Origin: an uncultured Acidimicrobiales bacterium
Lineage (GTDB): Bacteria; Actinomycetota; Acidimicrobiia; Acidimicrobiales; SHLQ01
Direction: 5' to 3'
Length of the DNA: 64,000 bases
Assembly (NCBI GenBank): GCA_937922235.1
Contig: CAKZVC010000018.1
Span: 50,554 to 114,553 of the forward strand
Translations under genes and position numbers: made by a program
The notes under the pieces: model-generated
The model's database searches: none
What the model saw: only the letters and a program-made list of their open reading frames with translations
Told to the model about the DNA's origin: nothing
Shown: positions 43,104 to 50,755 of the stretch, in pieces
How positions within the stretch are numbered: the first letter of the stretch is position 1
Layout: every line of letters starts with the position of its first letter

Positions 43104-44198
43104 CTAGGACCCCGATGCTACGACGTAGGCCTCGTGGAAGCCTGGGCAGTAGATCGCCAGTGCGGTTGCTGCGACTTCGGATATGTCGCCGCCGTATTCG
43201 TCGAGTTCGCTCTCGCTGAACAGTCCGATGAGCAGGTTCGACATGTCGGTGCTCGGCTCGATGTTCCACATCGCAGCGCATGCGCTACCGGCGAGCTGAT
43301 CGAGGCGCACGTCGTCCGCAACGTCGACGAACGCGGTCGCTTCGGTCGATTCGAACCTGGCGGCTCGGAGTGCGGGTGGTCCGTCGTCCCACGCCCAGTA
43401 GATGGCGTCGGTGAGGCCTGGGCCGATGTCGGGCACTCCTCGAGGCACGAGGATCGATCCTTCGCCCACGAGCCCGCTGACTCGATCGGTGATTCGCTGG
43501 CTCAGCTCGGGGAGCAGCACCGGGTCGGTGGTCGAGGCGATGAACACAACCGGGCCGGTTCGGCCCACATCGGTGTAGACAAAGCGAGTCTCTGTGGCCG
43601 ATGCAAAGGAGCTGTCAACGCTCACCAGTTCGTCGACGTTGGTTGGTCGGTCGGATGATTCGACGACTCGGTGATAGCTCAACAGATGTTGGTCGGTTGC
43701 GTCGATGACGTAGGCGCCATGGCAGCGGTCGAACATGGTCCGGGCGTACTCGACCATGTCGATAGCGGTGGTGTAGTCGGCGTACACGTATGTCGATGTC
43801 GATACCGCATGACGGCCGAGCGCTTGGCGCTTCGACGAACCAGCTGGCGGATGGGCAACGTCGGGGGCATCGACGTTTACACAGAACTGGTGGCTGCCCT
43901 CGACCTCTTGCAGGTCATATGCCGAGGCAAAGTAGCGAGCGGGGAGATTCATCGCGGATGCGAGCGCCGTTGCTGAATCTGGGGTGTTGTCAGGAAGTGC
44001 GATCGTCGGCGGTGGTGCAATCGATGGGGGAGTAGGAGGCGGAGAAGTCGCGGCGACGTTGGCGATGGGGGTCGGTGCAACCGTCTTGCTCGTGGGCTCG
44101 ATGGCGTCGGAGGCTTCGGGGGTCCGACAGCCCGAAACAGCTAGCAAGAACGCGCAGGTAACAACGGCGAGCATCGCTGTTTTCCTGGTGTTCGGCAT
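43104..44198 (-). CDS. Uncharacterised lipoprotein with Pro/Thr linker
   Basis: 364 aa, ATG start. Lipoprotein signal with lipobox VSGC (Cys24), then a Pro/Ser/Thr-rich spacer to about residue 72. The folded part contains LPARYFASAYDLQEVEGSHQFCVNVDAP, ARTMFDRCHGAYVIDATDQHLL and, near the end, GSACAAMWNIEPSTDMSNLLIGLFSESELDEYGG (quoted in parts). Four or more Cys residues could form disulphides outside the cell. The family is not recognised. It diverges from the candidate selenoprotein gene. Confidence 0.7.
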   Translation of the reverse strand: MPNTRKTAMLAVVTCAFLLAVSGCRTPEASDAIEPTSKTVAPTPIANVAATSPPPTPPSIAPPPTIALPDNTPDSATALASAMNLPARYFASAYDLQEVEGSHQFCVNVDAPDVAHPPAGSSKRQALGRHAVSTSTYVYADYTTAIDMVEYARTMFDRCHGAYVIDATDQHLLSYHRVVESSDRPTNVDELVSVDSSFASATETRFVYTDVGRTGPVVFIASTTDPVLLPELSQRITDRVSGLVGEGSILVPRGVPDIGPGLTDAIYWAWDDGPPALRAARFESTEATAFVDVADDVRLDQLAGSACAAMWNIEPSTDMSNLLIGLFSESELDEYGGDISEVAATALAIYCPGFHEAYVVASGS

Positions 44199-44317
44199 AT
44201 GTCGGCCCGCGTTGTTGACGTGCGTGTTCTATCGGATGTGCGCAGATGATCTAAACGAGTCGAAAATTCTTTGGCGAGAAGCGAATACCGAGGCTTTCCG
44301 GCGGGTTAGGTGGGTGT

Positions 44318-45064
44318 ATGCAGTGGATCAAACGTGATATCCGCAAGAACGCGCTTCTTGCCGCGCCCGCATTCGCCCTCGCCCTAGCGGCCTGCGGTGG
44401 AGGTGCCAGCGACGTGGCTTCCGAAGCTCCCTCGGCTCCGGCAGAAGTCGTTGAAGACGCGACGACTTCAGCGCCAGCAGTTGAATCCGAGGTCGCAGAG
44501 AGCTCTACCGATGACGCTGGCGAAGCCGCTGAGTCAACGGCCTCCTCGAGCGCAGCCCCAGCATCGAGCAACACCATTCAGCGGCTCAGCGCTGACGAAG
44601 CGATTGCGAACGCCGAGGTCAACCAGCCGAATCTTGCGTCAGCGAACAACGTTCTCGATATCGAAACACTCGCTGTCGCTGACGGGTCTATTCAGACGCT
44701 TCGTGATGTCGTTGACGGCGACCGACCGGTGCTGCTCTGGTTCTTCTCTCCGCATTGACCGACGTGTCGCCGTGAGGCGCCAGATGTCGAGCAGTTTGCT
44801 CGCGAGAACAACGACAAAGTCCAAGTCATCGGCCTCGGAACGCAAGACGATTTCGAGTTTGCGACCCGCTTCGTCGACGGTGGTGGTCTTGAAACCCCAA
44901 CGATGTTGTGGGATCCAACGTTCGCCACATGGCAGGCCCTTGGCGTTCAAGCCAACTCCCAGATGATGGTCCTCACCCCCGACCTGACCCAGAGCAGTGC
45001 GCTCATTTATGGGTTTGATGACGGTCAGCGGACATCAATCTTGGAATTTGTAGATTCGATTTAG
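44318..45064 (+). CDS. Thioredoxin-fold (TlpA/ResA-like) lipoprotein with in-frame UGA: candidate selenoprotein (UxxC)
   Basis: 248 aa if the TGA at 44756-44758 is read as selenocysteine (residue 147); otherwise a 146-aa truncated product. ATG start with aggtggg upstream. Lipobox ALAAC (Cys26), then an acidic Ala/Ser/Glu spacer to about residue 88. The thioredoxin-like domain runs RPVLLWFFSPH, then TGA-CCG-ACG-TGT (U-P-T-C), then RREAPDVEQFARENN and VQVIGLGTQDDFEFA, ETPTMLWDPTFATWQALGV. The stop falls exactly on the first Cys of the CxxC redox site, and the frame stays open and family-like for 102 more codons to a TAG at 45062. A hairpin starts two bases after the TGA. A simple nonsense mutation is the alternative. 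Confidence 0.75.
44760..44789 (+). promoter_or_regulatory. Candidate bacterial SECIS hairpin
   Basis: Directly after the in-frame TGA the RNA can fold as: cgac (44760-44763) with gtcg (44786-44789), a small internal loop, tg with ca, one mismatch, then cgcc (44768-44771) with ggcg (44776-44779), closing a GUGA loop (44772-44775). Ten base pairs in all, with G and U at the start of the apical loop, as in SelB-recognised elements. The loop begins 13 bases after the TGA, a little close compared with the usual spacing. Confidence 0.5.
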
Positions 45065-45087
45065 GTCAGCGCTTTTCGTTGAATTCA

Positions 45088-45103
45088 TAGGCCAAACGGC
45101 CTA
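45088..45103 (+). terminator. Short hairpin after the candidate selenoprotein gene
   Basis: A perfect six-base-pair stem taggcc/ggccta with loop aaac, 23 bases after the TAG stop. There is no T-tract, so it may be a weak terminator or a stabilising end. The remaining bases up to 45263 hold the presumed promoter of the RTX gene; nothing else was seen. Confidence 0.3.
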
Positions 45104-45263
45104 CTAGTCGAAATGCCACTGGGGATCGCCCGAGTATTGCGATTTAGTTACGAACTGTTACGGTCGATAGGTCGGCATGGCAATGCCAATGCACAAGAGA
45201 CCTACTAGTAGCGGCGGGGCGTCACACGAGGGCGTCGAGCAGAAAGCACTCGAAGATCTTCCT

Positions 45264-46487
45264 ATGGCAACCAAAAGAACTCGGATCGCAGGAATCGGGG
45301 CGGCGTTCCTGCTCGTTTCGGCACTTACGGCAACCGGCGCATCAGCCGCAGCCCAGTCTCGGGATACCTTCTGTCTCGGACTGACGATCGAAACCGCCGA
45401 AGCACAAGGCTTCCGTGTCCAGACCGGAACCGACGGCGTCGACGTCCTCATCGGCGGCAACACCACTCGAGACTTCATCCTCGGCTTCGGCGGAGATGAC
45501 GTGCTGACCGGTGCGGGCGCAGGAGACGTCATCTGTGGCGGACCTGGCGACGACATCATCAACGCCGGCGACGGCAACGACCGTGTCGCTGGCGGACCTG
45601 GCGCTGACGAAATCTCACTGGGCGCTGGAAACGACCGAGCCCGAGGCGGCTGGGGCCCAGACCGCATCATTGGTGGCTCAGGCAACGACCGACTGCTTGG
45701 TCAAGGCGGCAACGATCGTATTTCTGGCGAGAGCGGCAACGACTTCATTCTTGGTAACGCCGGTGCCGACACCCTGTTCGGCGGCGAAGGCAAAGACCTC
45801 ATCCGTGGCCTCCGTGGCAAAGACAAGATCGCTGGCGGGCCCGGCGACGATCGCCTCGAAGGTGGCGAAGGCGACGACATTCTGTCGGGCGACGATGGCT
45901 CCGACCGCCTCTTCGGCGGCCCTGGCCGCGATGCACTCGACGGCGACGCCGGCAAGGACATCCTGAACGCAGGCACCGGCCGCGACCGCTGCGACATCGA
46001 CGATGGTGACGATCTCACCTTCTGCGACGTCGACTTCACGAACAATGCGGTCAACCCCACTGCACCGACGCCTACACCAGAACCGGCGCCGACGCCACCA
46101 ACAACCACGGTCAAGCCTGACCAGACGCCTCCGCCTGCAGGAAACCCGGTGCCCGCAGCCCAGGCTCCGCAAGGCGTCAACAAGTTCGGTTGGCCGCTTC
46201 TCACCGACGCTGGTTTGGCTGCGATGCTCAACTGCGAGTCGACAACGAACCACGCCATCAACACCGGCAACGGCTTCTACGGCGGCGTGCAGTGGCTTCC
46301 AAACACCTGGAATGCAGCGACCAAGCTCGCCGGCTTCCCGCAGTACGACGGCGTGCTCCCACACCTCGTGCCGGCAAACGTCCAGGATCAGGTCACGAAA
46401 GTCTGGTGGGAAGCCACCAGGCCGAACACCCAGTGGCCGACGTGCCACAAGCGGGCACTCGAAGCCATGAACGTCCTCGCCCCCTAG
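45264..46487 (+). CDS. Secreted RTX-repeat protein with C-terminal Rpf-like transglycosylase domain
   Basis: 407 aa from the ATG at 45264, which gives a normal signal peptide (MATKRTRIAGIGAAFLLVSAL...ASA); a start at 45177 would add 29 unlikely residues. Residues about 55-255 are glycine/aspartate nonapeptide repeats (GGxGxDxI/L), which bind calcium as a beta-roll. A Pro/Thr linker follows (about 260-300). The last 100 residues, PLLTDAGLAAMLNCEST and NTGNGFYGGVQWLPNTWNAA, match the resuscitation-promoting-factor/transglycosylase-like domain with its catalytic Glu in NCES. It probably cleaves peptidoglycan in a calcium-responsive way. RTX proteins often leave by type I secretion, but this one has a Sec signal. 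Confidence 0.85.
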   Translation: MATKRTRIAGIGAAFLLVSALTATGASAAAQSRDTFCLGLTIETAEAQGFRVQTGTDGVDVLIGGNTTRDFILGFGGDDVLTGAGAGDVICGGPGDDIINAGDGNDRVAGGPGADEISLGAGNDRARGGWGPDRIIGGSGNDRLLGQGGNDRISGESGNDFILGNAGADTLFGGEGKDLIRGLRGKDKIAGGPGDDRLEGGEGDDILSGDDGSDRLFGGPGRDALDGDAGKDILNAGTGRDRCDIDDGDDLTFCDVDFTNNAVNPTAPTPTPEPAPTPPTTTVKPDQTPPPAGNPVPAAQAPQGVNKFGWPLLTDAGLAAMLNCESTTNHAINTGNGFYGGVQWLPNTWNAATKLAGFPQYDGVLPHLVPANVQDQVTKVWWEATRPNTQWPTCHKRALEAMNVLAP

Positions 46488-46539
46488 AGATTTGTACAGA
46501 CTTTCCGACCACTACGGTCGGAAAATCGTTACAAAAACT
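46488..46539. repeat. Hairpin element family B, copy 2
   Basis: Begins agatttgtacag and ends ttacaaaaact, the same ends as the element at 23229-23280. The stem has outer tttgta/tacaaa and inner tttccgacc/ggtcggaaa with loop actac. It lies exactly between the stops of convergent genes (stop of the RTX gene at 46487, stop of the methyltransferase at 46542). Confidence 0.65.
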
Positions 46540-46541
46540 GG

Positions 46542-47291
46542 TTAGGCCGGGATGAGGCGGGCGATCGTGTAGGTCAGGCCGTAGGCGACGTACTCGAAGT
46601 TGAGGCCGCGGGCGTTGACGAACTCCATGAACGCCTTGTGTTCGTGAAGTTGCCAGCCGTAGTAGCCAATCAGCTCGTCGAACACGATGATGCAATTCGG
46701 GTGCAACATGTCGCCAACGGCATCGAAGATGTCGACGGTGGATGAGTAGATGTCGCAGTCGACCCGCAGCATTGAGATATGCGGCTCGGGGTACTCCTGG
46801 CGCCAAACCGGCAAGGTCTCAGAGAACCACCCTTTGTAGAGCTGCACGTTGTCGGGCATGTCGGGCAGCGTGCCTGCCATGTCGCCGAACGTTCCACGGG
46901 GCACGTGAGCCCAGTCTTCGGGGAGCCCCTCAAACGAATCAAATCCGTGGATGACGGCGTCGGGGAACGTCTTGGCTAGGCGTCGAGTTGACGCACCTTT
47001 GTAGACACCGAGATCGAGGAGCTGGCCACCAAGGCCGTTGATCTCGTCGGCGAGGCTGTCGATGACACTGAACTGGTCCATCGTGAAGAACGCTTCGTGC
47101 ATCTCCGACTCGATGAAGTCATAGGTCTGCACGGCGGCGCGACGGTTGCGCTCCTCGAGAAGCTTGGTCCACCGGTCGTTCCAGGCGTAGTAGTGACGTA
47201 GCGGCTTGATGAGCGGTGCTGACCCAAGTTGACCAAGGACGTCAGCCGCATCGATTCGTTGACGACGGTCAGGTCGGACAGCTTCTTTCAA
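46542..47291 (-). CDS. TylF/MycF-type O-methyltransferase
   Basis: 249 aa from a TTG; the start is uncertain because no better codon is in frame nearby. SAM-binding Rossmann fold: GGQLLDLGVYKGASTRRLA (motif I, LDLGxxxG), VIHGFDSFEGLPEDW, the GTFGDMAGTLPDMPDNVQLYKGWFSETLP segment (quoted in parts: VQLYKGWFSETLP) and MLRVDCDIYSST with IVFDELIGYYGW (metal-binding Asp pair). The family methylates sugars on macrolides and surface glycans in a Mg-dependent way. Here a glycan target is likely but not shown. Confidence 0.82.
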   Translation of the reverse strand: MKEAVRPDRRQRIDAADVLGQLGSAPLIKPLRHYYAWNDRWTKLLEERNRRAAVQTYDFIESEMHEAFFTMDQFSVIDSLADEINGLGGQLLDLGVYKGASTRRLAKTFPDAVIHGFDSFEGLPEDWAHVPRGTFGDMAGTLPDMPDNVQLYKGWFSETLPVWRQEYPEPHISMLRVDCDIYSSTVDIFDAVGDMLHPNCIIVFDELIGYYGWQLHEHKAFMEFVNARGLNFEYVAYGLTYTIARLIPA

Positions 47292-47409
47292 GAGGTCGCG
47301 AATCTACGTGAGAAGCTCGAATACCTGGTCGTCGTTGGATTCCATCCGGCGAGCGTAGCTCTCGCCGCGACCTCGCTGGTGCTACTTCGGAAGGGGTATC
47401 AATTGTGGT

Positions 47410-48186
47410 CTACGACCACTCACCCTGCTCCCAGCTGTTTCTCGATTCCTGGTAACCGTTGAGCTTCGCGATCGGCAGGAACATGCCGTCGAGCTCGGCT
47501 GCAAGCGGTGCGAGTCGCGGTGAAGGCGGGGTGGCACAGTGCGCTTCGATGATCGATTCGATCACCGTGCGAGGCGAGCCGATCGTGACGGTGCCGAGCT
47601 TCTTCAACGGGGTCTGGCGCTGCTTGGAGAGGAACAGTGCGCCGTACACCAGGGCATCTCCGCCGACGAGGTGGCGGACGGTATCTACCCGGGCTTGGAG
47701 GCCGGTGAGCAGCACCTTGCAACTGACTCCGCCAACGTACGCGTTGTCTCGAGCAATGCGCACCCGTCCCTTCAACGGAGTTGAACGGACGATGGTGACC
47801 TGGTGATTCGCCAAGATGACGTGCTCGATCGCCCCATCGGTGCCTGGCACCACCCGGTTGCTCAGGACCTCGATCTTGTTGATGCACGAGTTGGCCTGCT
47901 CGAACGCGGCGAACGTCTTCGGGGTGCTTCGTTCGGCTTCGGCTTCGACCTGGATTTCCGGGGTTGGAGTGATTACGGGGGGAGGCGGCATGTCTGGCAG
48001 TGGGGCCGTAACAACCGGGGCGCCTGGCTGTGGCGACGTCTTCCACGAACGCGACTCGACCGGGTCGGAGATGATCGGCGGCGGGGGCATGGCGGGTGTC
48101 CAGCTCCGAGGAGGTGGAGGCATGGTCGTGGTATGCGGTTGGGCTACCGCATTGCTGGATCGGGTAACTTCTGCGATGTCCGTCAT
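47410..48186 (-). CDS. NERD-related protein lacking nuclease residues
   Basis: 258 aa, ATG start. A Pro-rich N-terminus of about 80 residues (with MPPPP repeats) precedes a domain that aligns by eye with NERD nucleases: NRVVPGTDGAIEHVILANHQVTIVRSTPLKGRV, followed by AYVGGVSCKVLLTGLQARVDTVRHLVG and ALVYGALFL. In active NERD proteins the core reads IDH...VDAKxxxGR; here it is IEH...VRSTPLKGR, so the metal Asp, the Asp/Glu and the catalytic Lys are all replaced. Probably a binding-only relative. No partner gene is evident. Confidence 0.65.
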   Translation of the reverse strand: MTDIAEVTRSSNAVAQPHTTTMPPPPRSWTPAMPPPPIISDPVESRSWKTSPQPGAPVVTAPLPDMPPPPVITPTPEIQVEAEAERSTPKTFAAFEQANSCINKIEVLSNRVVPGTDGAIEHVILANHQVTIVRSTPLKGRVRIARDNAYVGGVSCKVLLTGLQARVDTVRHLVGGDALVYGALFLSKQRQTPLKKLGTVTIGSPRTVIESIIEAHCATPPSPRLAPLAAELDGMFLPIAKLNGYQESRNSWEQGEWS

Positions 48187-48265
48187 GCCCCATTACGACG
48201 ACATGTTCGGGTCAGACCTTGAGCGAAAAAGTGGGTTGAACGGCCTAGTTAGTCAGTCGAACGAC

Positions 48266-49243
48266 CTACCCGTCGGTAACTTTTGTCGGATCTTCGAGTG
48301 TCGCAATATGCACCAACGCATCGCCTTGGTTACTAAGCGGATACATCGTCCGGCCAATGACAAGACCGGACCGACTCGCACGAATCGTGCTGAGTCGCTT
48401 GCCAAACGCGTCGATGATCGTGCCCATCTCCTGCTTGGCCTCGACCATGTCACCGATCTCAACATCGAGGCGGATGACCCCGCTTCGAGATGCTCTGACC
48501 CAACGCGAACTTCGAGACGAAGGCACCACATCGGGAGGCGGCCCGTCAAAGTCGGCCATGCCAAGATGGGCAAGCACCCGGCCAACACCGGCGACGCCGG
48601 CGTCGATCGCATAGTTGTTGAACCGCATGGGTTCACCTGCCTCATAGAGCAGGACTGCAGCGCCAGCCTTGGTTCCCGATGACCGTAAGGTGCCCGAGCG
48701 ATTCTTTGCGTGCAGTATCAGCCGGGCACCGAAGACTTCGCTCAGTTCGCGCGTGCGCGCGTCATCGAGGTTGGCGCGGATCTGCGGCAGGTTCGTCCGG
48801 TTGTTCCCAGCGGTGTGCAGATCGATGCCAACTTCGCACTTGCTCACAACCTCGGTCATGAAGAGGTTCGCGAGGCGGCTTGCGAGCGAGCCCTTGGCAC
48901 TTCCCGGAAATGAGCGGTTCAGATCGCGGCGATCGGGCAAGTAGCGATCGCCGGTGATGAAGCCATGGATATTGACGACCGGCACCGCGAGAAGCGTTCC
49001 ATGCATTGCTTTGGGATCGAGCGCAGCCATGACCTGGTTCACGATTTCGACACCGTTGAGCTCATCGCCGTGAATCGCGGCGTTGATCCAAACGGTTGGG
49101 CCATCTTCCTTGCCGTGAAACACGGTCACCGGCATCGACATCTGTTCGCCAGTGATGAGGCGAGAGACGGGAAGCTCCACGTGTGCGCGTCGCCCTGCCT
49201 TGATCTCGTGAGTTCCGATTTGAAACGGGGCTCGTACGGCCAC
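48266..49243 (-). CDS. Succinylglutamate desuccinylase/aspartoacylase family Zn hydrolase
   Basis: 325 aa, ATG start. M14-like fold with zinc ligands His58 and Glu61 in AAIHGDELNG and His143 in GIDLHTAG; also NIHGFITGDRYLPDRRDLNRSFPG and a beta C-terminal lobe (GVIRLDVEIGDMVEAKQEMG). The family deacylates N-acyl amino acids or trims glutamate tails. It diverges by 51 bases from a RimK-type ligase; in the Pseudomonas rim system a RimB of this general kind acts with RimK on ribosomal protein S6. That link is suggested by position only. Confidence 0.85.
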   Translation of the reverse strand: MAVRAPFQIGTHEIKAGRRAHVELPVSRLITGEQMSMPVTVFHGKEDGPTVWINAAIHGDELNGVEIVNQVMAALDPKAMHGTLLAVPVVNIHGFITGDRYLPDRRDLNRSFPGSAKGSLASRLANLFMTEVVSKCEVGIDLHTAGNNRTNLPQIRANLDDARTRELSEVFGARLILHAKNRSGTLRSSGTKAGAAVLLYEAGEPMRFNNYAIDAGVAGVGRVLAHLGMADFDGPPPDVVPSSRSSRWVRASRSGVIRLDVEIGDMVEAKQEMGTIIDAFGKRLSTIRASRSGLVIGRTMYPLSNQGDALVHIATLEDPTKVTDG

Positions 49244-49294
49244 GATATTTCGCTCCTCAGTTGTGGTGGGCTACATTCATCAGGACATCAAACG

Positions 49295-50521
49295 ATGCCG
49301 TCGAACAGCAGGAGTGTAGTGAGGCTCGCGATTCTTTCCCGAGAACCACGCAGCTATTCGACCCAACGGTTGAAGACAGCGGCTATCGAAGCGGGCCATC
49401 AGGTCCGTATTCTCGACACGTTTCGATTCGCTATCGACCTCAGCGGAGACGAGCCCGACCTGCACTATTCGGGTAACCAGTTGTCCGACTACGACGCCGT
49501 GCTGCCCCGCATTGGTTCGTCGGTGACCTACTTCGGCACGGCCGTTGTGCGCCAGTTCGAACAGATGGATGTGTATACGCCGAACACCTCGGCCGGTATT
49601 CGAAACAGTCGCGACAAGCTGCACGCGCATCAGATCCTCGCTCGCCATCACATTGGAATGCCAGCCACTTCGTTCGTGCGGGACCGCACCGACATACTCC
49701 CGGCGATCGAGCGGGTCGGCGGCGCCCCAGTTGTCGTAAAGCTCCTCGAAGGAACGCAAGGAATCGGGGTGATGTTGGCTCCCGACGAGACAGTCGCCCA
49801 GGCCATGATCGAGACGTTGCTGTCAACTCGACAGAACGTCCTGGTTCAGGAGTTCGTATCTGAGAGCTCGGGCTCCGATGTTCGAGCGTTTGTTGTTGGC
49901 GACCAAGTCGTCGGGGCGATGCGCCGGTCGTCAGGCGGCGATGACTTCCGGTCAAACCTGCATCGCGGTGGCACATCGGAGAATCTGACTCTCGACGCTG
50001 CGTACGAGACCGCTGCCGTTCGTTCGGCACAGATCATGGGCTTGCGCGTGGCCGGTGTCGACATGCTCGAAAGCGACCGTGGTCCGCTGGTGATGGAGGT
50101 CAACTCGTCGCCCGGATTGCAGGGCATCGAGCGGGCGACCGGGCAAGATATTGCTCGCACCATCGTCGACTACGTGGACAACCAGGTGGCGTTTCCCGAG
50201 CTCGACGTGCGCCAGCGACTGTCGGTTTCGCGTGGGTACGGCGTGGCCGAGCTCATGGTGCGCGGCGACGGCGCTTTTGTCGGGCGCACCCTCGGCGATG
50301 CAGGCCTGGACGAGCGCGATATCACGGTCCTCACCGTGCAACGCGGTACCGAGGTCATCCCAAACCCGCGCCCTTCGCTTGTGCTCGAAGTGAACGATCA
50401 GCTGCTGTGTTTCGGCAGCCTTGAGGAGATGCGCGACATGATCCCGAAGCGTCGCCCTCGTCGACGTCGTCTTATTCCGCCTCCGCCGGCTCGAGATGAC
50501 TCGGTGTCCGACTCGACGTAA
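49295..50521 (+). CDS. RimK-type ATP-grasp glutamate ligase fused to RCK_C (TrkA-C) domain
   Basis: 408 aa from the ATG at 49295; the much longer upstream frame is the shadow of the divergent gene. RimK features: VRLAILSREPRSYSTQRL, DAVLPRIGSSVTYFGTAVVRQFE, the ATP-grasp PVVVKLLEGTQGIGV and VQEFVSESSGSDVRAFVVGDQVVGAM, and the Mg ligands in GVDMLESDRGPLVMEVNSSPGL. After about residue 310 comes an RCK_C-like domain (VAELMVRGDGAFVGRTLGDAGLDERDI and GTEVIPNPRPSLVLEVND), usually a ligand-sensing regulator of K+ channels. A basic/proline tail ends it. It probably adds glutamate to a protein or peptide under control of a small ligand. Confidence 0.85.
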   Translation: MPSNSRSVVRLAILSREPRSYSTQRLKTAAIEAGHQVRILDTFRFAIDLSGDEPDLHYSGNQLSDYDAVLPRIGSSVTYFGTAVVRQFEQMDVYTPNTSAGIRNSRDKLHAHQILARHHIGMPATSFVRDRTDILPAIERVGGAPVVVKLLEGTQGIGVMLAPDETVAQAMIETLLSTRQNVLVQEFVSESSGSDVRAFVVGDQVVGAMRRSSGGDDFRSNLHRGGTSENLTLDAAYETAAVRSAQIMGLRVAGVDMLESDRGPLVMEVNSSPGLQGIERATGQDIARTIVDYVDNQVAFPELDVRQRLSVSRGYGVAELMVRGDGAFVGRTLGDAGLDERDITVLTVQRGTEVIPNPRPSLVLEVNDQLLCFGSLEEMRDMIPKRRPRRRRLIPPPPARDDSVSDST

Positions 50522-50755
50522 CGACTACGGAATCAAGGAACGCTGGGAGTAATTCAGACGTACTCAACCACGCCTAGATTCCAGGCACGGTCCTCTGAAA
50601 AGGCGTCCACAAGTTCTGCGCACCCGTATCACATGCAGATCATCAAATGTGGAGTTCGCAAGTTGATCGGTACTGGATCCGAAATTGGTAGCGCTTTAGA
50701 TTACTGGTGGTCGGTCGGTCTGCTACGTTCGCAAAAGACCATAGAAAGAGAAATC
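50522..50755. other. Intergenic region before the protease pseudogene
   Basis: 234 bases, lower GC than the surroundings. An open stretch from 50633 runs into the pseudogene in the same frame but has no coding character. I see agaaagagaaatc just before the ATG at 50756 (ribosome binding site) and nothing else. Confidence 0.4.
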
